The notes below the pieces were generated by a model. The model saw only the letters and a program-made list of their open reading frames with translations, did no database searches and was not told where the DNA came from. A DNA stretch of 15,305 nt, taken from assembly GCA_016710965.1 (NCBI GenBank), contig JADJTW010000030.1, forward strand, positions 1 through 15,305, written 5' to 3'. This stretch comes from Flavobacteriales bacterium (lineage in GTDB: Bacteria; Bacteroidota; Bacteroidia; Flavobacteriales_F; PHOS-HE28). Below, piece after piece: positions 7,423 to 15,305 of the stretch. The position numbers and the translations under genes were made by a program. Each line of letters starts with the position of its first letter. Within the stretch, counting starts at the first letter, position 1.

Positions 7423-10400
7423 ATGCGCACATCGATCATCGTCCCCATCGTCCTGATCTGCCTTGGCGCGTTGCCTGAGAGGGCTGCCGCGCAGCGCTTC
7501 GACGATGGCCACCCGCCCAACACCTACCGCAACGCCGACAATCCCTTCTACTGGAAGAACCGCCCGCCGCATGAGGGATACTGGCAACAGGATGTCCACT
7601 ACCTGATCAAAGGGCGGATGGACGATGGACGTGACGTGCTCGATGGCGAGCTCACGCTCTACTACCACAACAACAGCCCTGACACGCTGCGGCATCGTCT
7701 TCCACTTGTACCAGGAAGCCTACGTGGCAGGCAGCTACAACCTGGATCAAGAGGACGAGCGATGGCGCGGCACCGGCAAGTCGAGCGACTATGCCGGCAC
7801 ACGCATCCACAGCCTTATGGCCGATGGCGACTCCGCTTCGCACCGAACAGGACAACACCATCCTGAAAGTGTGGTTGAAGGAAGCTCTTGCCCCGGGCGA
7901 GAAGGCCACCTTCCGGATCGCCTTCAGCACGCACTGGAGCATGAACGTGGCGCGGCGCATGAAGCTCTTCAGCGCATGGGGCGCAAAGCATTACGATGGC
8001 GTCCACTGGTACCCGCGCATCGCGGTGTACGACCGCAAGTTCGGCTGGGACACGCAGCAGCACTTGGGCAGCGAGTTCTACGGCGACTTCGGCACGTACG
8101 ACGTGGATCTCGATTTCCCGCACCAGTACGTATTGGATGCCACCGGTGTACTTCAGGAATCCGGCAGAAGCCATGCCCGCCGACCTGCGCGCGGCTCGAC
8201 ATAGCGAACTTCAAGGGACAAGCCTTGGAACGAGGCACCTTCCGTGGTGATGAACCCGACGCTACCAAGCGCAAGATTTGGAAGTTCCATAGCGAGAACA
8301 CGCACGACTTCGCCTTCACCGCCGACCCCACTTATCCATCGGCGAAGCGGAATGGAACGGCGTGGAATGCATCGCCCTCGCACAAGAACCCCACGCCAGC
8401 AAGTGGCAGAACGCTGCGGCCTATTGCGCCAAGGTGATCGAAGCGCACAGCACCAGTTGGGGCATGTACGCCTACCCGAAATGATCGTGGCCGATGCACG
8501 CGACGGCATGGAATACCCCATGCTCACCCTCGACAGCGGAAACGACCCCAACTACCGTGGCCTCTTCTTGCATGAAGTGGGCACAACTGGTTCTTCGGCA
8601 TGGTGGGCAACAACGAGACATACCGGGCCATGCTCGATGAAGGCTTCACGCAGTTCCTCACCGCTTGGGGACTGGAACAGATCGATGGCGATACGATGGT
8701 CGTGGACACGCCACGAACCGCCTACGAGCGGCAATACACGCCGCCTGAGCTGCCCCGCGAAAGCGAAGTGTACTTCGGGTACGCGCGATGCTCTGCGCGA
8801 CCGCCTGCCGCCGATCAACACCCACAGCGATGAGTTCGGCTACCCGCCACGAAGGGCTACGGAGGCTACGGCCATGTGTACGGCAAGACGGCCACCATGC
8901 TGTACAACCTGCAATACGTGCTCGGCGATAGCCTGTTCCCGGCGGCCATGCGCGACTACTTCGACCGCTGGAAGATCGTCACCCCTACCCCGAGGACTTC
9001 CCGCCAGAGCATCATCGATTTCACCAAGGTCGATCTCAACTGGTTCTTCGACCAGCATCGAGACGGACAAGCGCATCGACTACAAGGTGAAGTGCGTGAC
9101 CGGACGTCATCGCAGCGAGGGACAGACCATCACGTTGCTCCGAAAGGGATCGCTCCAGATGCCCATCGACCTGCGCGTGACGGCGAACGATGGCAGCATC
9201 CACGACTTCCACATCCCGAACACCTGGTTCGTGAAGGACACCAAGGCACAGGTGCTGCCACGCTGGATCGGCTTCGACGATCTGCGGCGCGAATACACCG
9301 CGCACGTGGACGTGCCCACGGGCATCGCGCAGGTGACGATCGATCCCACGAACCGGCTGGCCGACGCGTACAAGTTGAACGACCATCTGCACATGCCGTT
9401 GGAGCTCACCTTCGACCACCACATCTGGAACCAGCCCGACCGGCGCACCTACGAAGCTTTCGTACGCCCCGACCTCTGGTGGAACGGCTACGATGGGGTG
9501 AAGGCCGGCTTCCACGCCAACGGCAGCTACATGCGCTACAAGCACCGCTTCAGCGTGAGCGCATGGCTGAACACCGGACTGGGCCAGCACCTGCCGCCTG
9601 AGAATCCGGCGCTGGCGGTGGACAGCATTCCTGGCAACACCGACACCGGCTTCGACCGCATCTCCTACAACTTGAGCTACACCAACGGAACGGAGAAGGT
9701 GCTGCGCGGTTCTTCGGTGAGCCTGCATGCCCGCATGCTCGATGGCTTGCAACGCTACGGTGCAGGTTTCCAATGGGCGCTACCCAACAATCACACGACA
9801 GCACAGGTGAACGCCCTCTACTTCATACGCCGCGACAGCACCAGCCTCACCTACCTCCTCAACCCGGGCGAGTGGGAATTGGACGCGCTGAACGCCTCGT
9901 TGAACGCCAGCGTGCGCCACACCTACGCGTATGCGCGCGGCCGTGGCGACTTGCTGGTGGAAGCACGGAATTAGTGCCGCAGGCAGTGACAACGGTATGG
10001 CTGGTTGCGCATGACGGCGGTGAACAGCAATCGCCTGGGGGAAAGCGGAACTGCGCACGCGCGTATTCGCTCAGTACGGCAGCGGAAGCACGCCACGCGA
10101 GAGCGCGCTCTTCCTCGCAGGCGCTTCGCCCGAGGAGATGATGGAGAACAAGTACGTGCGCAGCGTGGGCATGGTGCCGTATGACTGGCTGGGCTATGGC
10201 CCGGACGTCCAGCACTTCCAGCACGGTGGCGGCCTCGGCCTCCGTGGCTACGCGGGCTACCTGGCTCCGGAGCTGGACCCGGACAGCACGCTCGTGTACA
10301 CCTACCGTGGCAATACCGGTGCAAGCGTGAGCGGCGAATTGGACCTCGATGGCTTGGTCCGCTTCCGCCCCGGCAAACTGGCGCGCGTGCTGCACCTGGA

Positions 10401-10656
10401 CGTGTACCTCTTCGGCGATGTGGGCAGCATGGGCTATCGGACGATCTCCAGTGGCGGTACCAGCTTGCGCTTTGCCGAGCCGCGCGCTGATGCAGGTATG
10501 GGCGCGCGCTCACCATCAAATCCTGGGGGGCCCCTCACCGACATCAAGCCGCTCACGATCCGCTTCGACGCTCCAGTGTTCCTGAGCGCCCTGCCCGCAA
10601 CGGAGACCGAGCACCTCGCCTTCCGCTACGTGGTGAGCATCGGCCGCAGCTTCTGA
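7423..10656 (+). CDS. M1 family metallopeptidase with a C-terminal outer-membrane beta-barrel-like region, at least 17 frame slips
   Basis: The gene spans about 1,077 codons with signal peptide MRTSIIVPIVLICLGALPER-AAAQ. It begins and ends in the same frame, but in between the conserved sequence passes through all three. The aminopeptidase core has GMEYPML (about 8500), the zinc motif HEVGH (8571-8584) followed 18 residues later by the Glu of DEGFTQF, and VYGKTATMLY (about 8878). The second His of HEVGH is reached only after restoring a base at 8580-8581. The protein core ends near DQ-IETDKRIDYKVK. From about 9440 the sequence is unlike soluble M1 enzymes: alternating polar/hydrophobic strands (FVRPDLWWNGYDGVKAGFHA, YKHRFSVSAWLNTGLG), then GGLGLRGYAGYLAPEL and a final strand FRYVVSIGRSF ending in Phe, as outer-membrane barrels do. 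It probably cuts peptides at the cell surface. A 44-base gap separates it from yihY; DUF2147 follows directly. Confidence 0.85.
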
Positions 10657-10658
10657 TC

Positions 10659-11070
10659 ATGCGCGCGCTTCTTGCCATGGTCATCTGCTTCGCATCCGGA
10701 GCGCTGCATGCGCAAACGGTCACAGGGCGATGGACAACGATCGACGACAACACCGGAAAACCGCGCAGCATCGTGGAGATCACCGTCGTCGATGGCACCC
10801 ACCGGCCGCATCGTGGACCTCTATGACAAGACCCGCTTGAGAAGCGCTGCGACAAATGCCCGGGCGATCGCAAGGACCAGCGCATAGTGGGCATGGAGAT
10901 CATCCGTGACATGAAGCTCGATGGAGACACCTGGGAGGACGGCACCATCCTCGATCCCGAAACCGGAAAGGTGTACGATTGCAAATTGTGGCTCGCTGGA
11001 GATGTGCTGAAACTGCGTGGCTACGTGGCCTTTCTTCTACCGCACCCAGACCTGGGTGAAGGGGCGCTAG
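10659..11070 (+). CDS. DUF2147 domain exported protein, three frame slips
   Basis: The start is the ATG two bases after the M1 stop, giving about 137 codons. The signal peptide is MRALLAMVICFASGALHAQ, so export to the periplasm is expected. The domain follows: TVTGRWTTIDDNTGKPRSIV, then GRIVDLYDK, CDKCPGDRKDQRIVGMEIIR, DGTILDPETGKVYDCKLWL, and FFYRTQTWVKGR at the end. This is the DUF2147 pattern, a small lipocalin-like fold known in Bacteroidota and Proteobacteria, whose ligand is not established. The CDKC pair is a common feature. The literal frame breaks at about 10797 (extra C in a CCC), about 10836 and about 11030; the true end is the TAG at 11068-11070, not the later stop in the other frame. 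Its stop shares the palindrome CTAG with the convergent surface-protein gene. Confidence 0.85.
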
Positions 11071-11330
11071 CGCAGCATCGTAACATGCCCGATGCGTTCC
11101 ATACGCGTCCCTTTGCATATCGCGATAACGCAACAAATACACGTAGGCACCATCCGGCACAAGAGCGCCACCTGATGTGTCATCCCAATGCTCATCGGAT
11201 CAACGCTGTTGAAGACGATCTCGCCCCAGCGGTTGAAGATGCTCAGCTCGAATTCTCCTGGTCCGCACCTACGACCTTGAACCGATCGTCGATCCCATCC
11301 TGGTCCGGAGGAAGGCATGGGCACGTACAC
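11067..11330 (-). other. Gliding-motility/CHU_C type sorting domain of the surface protein
   Basis: This last stretch of the surface-protein gene carries NAFTPDQDGIDDRFKVV just upstream, ELSIFNRWGEIVFNSVDP, GAYVYLLRYRDMQRD and GHVTMLR-stop. These are the hallmark segments of the T9SS type B (gliding-motility-associated) C-terminal domain. Frame slips occur around 11165-11280. The domain signals outer-membrane translocation through T9SS in the known family. Confidence 0.85.
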
Positions 11331-14300
11331 AAGACCATCAGCTCTGGATCAACGAAGACCTCGACTTTTCCGGATCGCACGCAACCGAACGCGTCGGTGT
11401 ACGCTGTAGTCGTACGCCCTTCGCCAAGCGATGCCATCGATGCGGTATCTCCGCCGCTCCAGGCGATTTGCGATGCATCCGCAGGCAACGCGATGACGAC
11501 CCTTCGCCCAAAGCATGCTTGATAGTTCCGCGCTACGTGATCGGTTCGGGCGCCAAGGAGATAACGACTTATCCGTAGCCTCGCCGCACGCTGGGTGGCG
11601 ATCACGGGAGTAAGTACCTGGTTCCGTTGCGGCGAATGAAGGTCCGAGCTGCCATCCGGCCACACGATCGAATCGGCGAGCAGTTGGACCGAAGCAAGGT
11701 GATGGCGGCAGGCTCAGAGGATCGTGTCGCTCATCAGGTTGACCATCGGGAACGCGGATTGACCGATGGCAATGGTATCCGATGCCATGCAGCCGTTCAC
11801 ATCCACCGCGACCCAGTACGCGCCTGGTGAGGTCACCATGACCTGGGCATCCTGCGTACCCGTGCTCAGGCGGAATTCGCGGCAGGCTGGCTCGAGAAAA
11901 GCGTCAACTGGAACGCGCCGCAAATGGTCGTATCGCTACCGAGGTCAACGACCACAGGTCCATTGATGGAGACCACGACCGTGTCGGAGGCCGTCGCGCA
12001 CCCATTGGCAATGGCAAGCGCATAGGTGCCGCTGATATCGACGGCTATCGTTGGTGCCGATATTCCTTCGACCATTGAAGTGTTCCACCGCTGGCGACCA
12101 AGGGCACCAGCATGACCGCCTGCCCGAGCAGTTCGCTGTATCGGCATCGAGCACCACTTGCGGCAAGGCGACTTCTGATGACCTGACCGTATCAGTGGCC
12201 GTACAGCCCAGTTCATTCACAGTTGCCCACTACTCGCCCGGTTGTGCCACGGCGAGCGAAGTGGCGCCTGTTCCATCGGACCAAAGGATGGAGCCGCTTG
12301 ATCCTATCGGACCAAGCACCAGTAATGATCCGATGCAGAACGATGTATCAGGACCCGATCAGGAGCAATGGCAAAGGGTTGAAGGTGACGGCCACCGTGT
12401 CGCTGCTCGTGCATCCCGGCGGGCCCACTTCACCCACAGTGCCTGAGTGCGTGGCGCAGACCCAGGCATCCGGTGGAACCGTCCTGCCAAACACGATCAG
12501 GTCCGACAAGGCCGGTAGCCAGGACGATCACCTCGCCCTCGCACGACCGTATCCGGTCGAGATCCACCAGCGGTGGCAGAGTGAAGCTCAGGAGCAACGA
12601 ATCGCTTGTCCGCATCCGTTCCATAGCACATCCACCGCGATGATTCCAACGCTCGTCGTGGAAATTGAATCAACGATGCTGCCATCGTTCCAAATCACCG
12701 CATCCCAGATCGCATCGACACCCGCGGAGAGACCGCACCGGTGCAGAGCGAAGTGTCAGGACCGAGTTCCAAAGGAGGCAGCAGCACTTGCTGGACCACG
12801 ATCGTATCGGCCTGCGGACGATCCCGACCACCGCATCCACCCAATAGACGCCCGGCGCGCTTACGACCAGCGAATCGAATGCGGTACCATCGCTCCACAA
12901 TACCGCGTCCCAGAGCGTATCGAGTTGCAACCGACCATGGAACCAGGCATATCAACGTATCGGGTCCGGAGCCGAGCAGAGCTCCTTCTGCCTGGAACAC
13001 GAGCACCGCATCGCTCGCAACGCATCCGCCAGCTTCTACATCCACCCAATAGATCCCGGACGTTGACCACCAGTGTGTCATCGGTGCCTCCGATGCTCCA
13101 CAGGATACTGTTCCACTGCGGTCCAACATGAAGAATGATCGCTGTGAGTCGCACACGGCGGTATCTGACCGAGATCCAACGATGCCATCGCGCCTGGGAA
13201 TACTTGGATCGAATCGGTCACCGTGCAACAACCACCGACGCTGTTGCCCAGTATTGGCCAGGGACACTGACTACGAGCGTATCGGCCGACGACCCATCCT
13301 GCCAGGTGAAGGTGGCGCCTGGCAAGGTCGCATGCACGGGGTGATCGTGGAGCAGGCTGCGGTGTCGGGGCCGAGGTCGAATAGCAGCCGCGCAGCTGCC
13401 ATCGAGGTGCGTAGGACCATCGACCGGCCCCGTGGCATCCAGCGCTAGGCTGATCCGGATAGATGACTGGTGCGGTATCGTAGTGGTCGGTCGGTCAACA
13501 CGGTCGTTACCACCACGGGATCGGACGTGGCGCAGCCCACCAAGCCGTCCCCATCGGTTCGCACGAGCAGCACGTTGTCATCAGTACCGGTGCGCGACAC
13601 ACCTGTGAAGAGGTAGCCATCGCCCATGTCGATCAGGGCCTCGAGGTAGGTGTGCGGCGCTATATGCACATCGCCCGCAGCGCCGTACATCCTCGTCCAG
13701 AGCAGGTCCTGCCGAAAGAGATGCCCATGAGAAAGCTGCGCTGGTTGGGCGCGGCCACTGTTCGCCCCATCACACATAACCGAATGAAGTGGGTATCACC
13801 CGCGAAACGTGCTCATTCGCACTGCCATTGATGTCGTAGTTGCGCGCCCAGCCACGTTGCCCAGCGTATCGGTGCGGATCATGCCCACCGAGAGGTTGGC
13901 CGAAGCCCCGGTCTCATCGCCAATGTAGATGATCATGGTGAGCGAATCGTTATTTGTGATGATGTCGCACCTGCACATGCGCCGGTTGATGGCATTCGAG
14001 TAGATCAGTAACGTGTCCACAGATGCTGGCCTTGTGCGTCGAGCTTGGTCAGGTTCACCCGGCAGGTGGAGACTGGAGAACCGTTCGTGAAGATGCGGCC
14101 CGTGGCGTAGAACGCGTTGCCATGGCGAACCACCCCAACAACGTCATCGATGTAGGGTACCGCAGGGATGTGGTCGTAGCGGGGCGACATCCAATTGAGA
14201 TCGCCAGTAGCGAGGTCGATCCCCTGCTCTGCACGAAATCGGAATACGAACCGCCATTCTCGTAGTAATGCGCTGAACATGATCATCTCCGTCGCGCTGT

Positions 14301-14716
14301 ATGGCGCCACTTCTCGGTTGTACATCAACCCATCGGTCCAACTGCACCCATTGGAAGCTTCCGTTCTCGTCGAACTTGAAAATGGAATCCCTTCATACAC
14401 CCTCGCGATCGGGCTGAGGCCATTGCCGCAGCCGATGATGGTGCCATCAGGCATCGGCTTTCGCGTGGTAGACCATCTTGGGGTACTGGCCGTTTACTTG
14501 AAGGCGCGACCACAGCACATTGCCATCGGCATCAATGCGTTGCACCAAGGCGCTGTCGCCCACACTGCCCCAAGGAAGATGGCCCGATGCCGAGCGCCGA
14601 TGGTGCACCAGCCTGCGCTCGTTGCGGTTGGGCTGCCCGACAACCCGCTGGAAGGTCTGGGCAAACCCCCATCCCATCAACCAAAGTGCAAGGACAAGGA
14701 GCAGCGTACGGCCGCG
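11067..14716 (-). CDS. Large secreted protein with T9SS/gliding-motility C-terminal domain, many frame slips
   Basis: One gene of about 1,200 codons is spread over all three minus frames. The signal peptide LLLVLALWLMGWGFAQ starts just inside 14716; no ATG lies upstream in this frame, so the true start is unresolved. Residues 1-390 hold propeller-like segments, each with a D..G...W motif: LVQRIDADGNVLWSRLQ (about 14560), VNLTKLDAQGQHLWTRY (about 14030) and NVLLVRTDGDGLVGC (about 13550). Then come ten repeats of about 68 residues (separate entry). The final 85 residues are the gliding-motility-associated, CHU_C-like domain: FTPDQDGIDDRFKVVGA, FELSIFNRWGEIVFNSVDP, PDGAYVYLLRYRDMQRD and RMERIGHVTMLR before the stop. 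In Bacteroidota this domain is used for type IX secretion and cell-surface attachment. It is convergent with DUF2147. Adhesion is a plausible role by analogy but not shown. Confidence 0.8.
11340..13400 (-). repeat. Ten degenerate tandem repeats of about 205 bases (68 residues) inside the surface protein
   Basis: A conserved Gly-Cys turn followed by (A/T)SD(T/A)(V/I)-like residues recurs with its Cys codon at 11381, 11586, 11789, 11998, 12203, 12411, 12612, about 12818, 13022 and 13225. Steps are 201 to 209 bases. Each unit reads roughly V-LG-DT-C, a W-DG(S/T) strand, then (S)-G-YWV-V--GC--SDTV. Examples are PVVVDLGSDTTIC, TPGAYWVAV-like SPGAYWVAVDVNGCMASDTI and LELGPDTSLCTGA. The units look like small Ig-like or PKD-like beta-sandwich modules of the kind found before CHU_C domains. 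An eleventh, weaker GC-SD (GCATSD, 13517-13537) lies 307 bases further and marks the junction to the N-terminal part. Confidence 0.8.
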
Positions 14717-14766
14717 TCAGAGGTCAGCTTATCGTATCCAAGATTTATCGAAGGTAGATCTGCGGC

Positions 14767-15305
14767 TCAGTAGCGCCATCGGGGAACTGCATACAACGAT
14801 CCGTTCACGCGGGGCTCCGGATCGCGCCCAACGGCAAAGTCGATAGCGGCGCGTACGGCTGCTTCCACCTCATCCGGGGCGCGTCGCCTGACCACAACGC
14901 CGGTGTCGCTGATGATGCGCGGCATGGCACCGGTATCGCTCACGATGGGCACGCAGTGCCGCACAGCATGGCCTCGCACAACGCATTGCCGGAAACCCTC
15001 GCCTTCACGCTCAACTGCAGGTAATAAGAAGCCGAGTTTACAGAGCGCCGCGACCTCATGATGCGGCAATGGCGGGCACTCTCGACCACATTGGCGGGTT
15101 TGTCGGGCAACGAACCTTCACGCGCGCCTACTGTTTCGAGTGAACTCCGCATCGGGAAGCGCGGCGCCACGGCTACGACCATATCCAGCCCTTTCCAGCA
15201 CACGCACATAGGCTTGATGCGCGCGCGCCGGAGGCGACGGTGAGAAGCGCATCGGCTTGCGTTTCCGCCTTCCGGCATCCACCTCTTGGACCGAAGCCGT
15301 AGCCC
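14767..15305 (-). CDS. GT4 family glycosyltransferase C-terminal part, N-terminus off the right edge, frame slips
   Basis: This is the C-terminal half of a GT-B glycosyltransferase with its start beyond the window. Reassembled from three frames it reads KAETQADALLTVASG, KGLDMVVAVAPRFP, GAREGSLPDKPANVVES, PHHEVAALCKLGF, GNALCEAMLCG, PIVSDTGAMPRIISDTGVVV and DEVEAAVRAAIDFAVGRDPEP, then the stop TGA at 14769-14767. ADALLTVAS and KGLDMVV match the strand after the inter-domain linker (LLTVGRL..KG), and EAMLCG-x-VPIVSDTGA is the donor-binding EX7E region of GT4 enzymes. The stop lies about 50 bases ahead of the surface-protein gene on the same strand. Frame changes occur at about 15215, 15150, 15075, 15010 and 14960. 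It may belong to a further surface-glycan cluster. Confidence 0.8.

Noticed and set aside
6416..11070. Decay into pseudogenes of yihY, the M1 peptidase and DUF2147
   Set aside because: Conserved protein sequence and catalytic residues continue across every break and no large deletion or premature loss is seen; sequencing indels explain it better.
12223..13131. Plus-strand open frame of about 302 codons
   Set aside because: It is antisense to the repeat array of the surface protein and shows no domain; the regular repeat signature is on the minus strand.
11340..13400. CRISPR array
   Set aside because: The 205-base periodicity is protein-level with low base identity; there are no short identical repeats with unique spacers.
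6416..15305. Programmed frameshifting or a recoding system
   Set aside because: The breaks vary in site and direction, occur in unrelated genes on both strands, and lack a common slippery sequence or downstream structure.

Overview
The window looks like a chromosomal segment of a high-GC member of the Bacteroidota, most likely Flavobacteriales or a close relative. The evidence is a gliding-motility/type IX secretion (T9SS) C-terminal domain on a large repeat protein, a DUF4783 gene, a DUF2147 protein, a Bacteroidota-style gene order rlmH / DUF4783 / nadC / yihY, and no convincing Shine-Dalgarno sites. No tRNA, rRNA, CRISPR array, transposon or phage gene was found.

Layout. (1) Bases 1-4629 are a surface-polysaccharide cluster. 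On the minus strand a polytopic membrane protein (2501-975) overlaps a GT4-like glycosyltransferase (997 to beyond the left edge). On the plus strand a zinc-ribbon SAM methyltransferase (2575-3477) is followed by a second GT-B-like glycosyltransferase (3499-4629). The two pairs diverge from a short gap near 2500-2575. (2) Bases 4623-7378 are housekeeping: rlmH (minus), then a tight plus-strand run DUF4783, nadC and a YihY/BrkB membrane protein. (3) Bases 7423-11070 hold an M1 metallopeptidase of about 1,077 residues, whose C-terminal part looks like an outer-membrane beta-barrel, followed at once by a DUF2147 lipocalin-like protein. (4) Bases 14716-11067 on the minus strand encode a secreted protein of about 1,200 residues: signal peptide, propeller-like N-terminal part, ten 68-residue repeats with a very regular 201-209 nt spacing, and a T9SS/gliding C-terminal domain. 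(5) The right edge (15305-14767, minus) is the C-terminal part of another GT4 glycosyltransferase.

Reading-frame quality is the dominant oddity. From 1 to about 6,550 almost every gene is open, with only two compensated double slips. From about 6,550 to the right end every gene is broken repeatedly by single-base frame changes, many at short homopolymers. The conserved protein sequence continues across the breaks, and catalytic motifs reappear once the frame is corrected. I read these as uncorrected sequencing indels rather than gene decay, so I annotate whole genes with the slips noted. The most interesting biology is the M1 peptidase joined to a probable outer-membrane barrel, and the ten-repeat T9SS-type surface protein.
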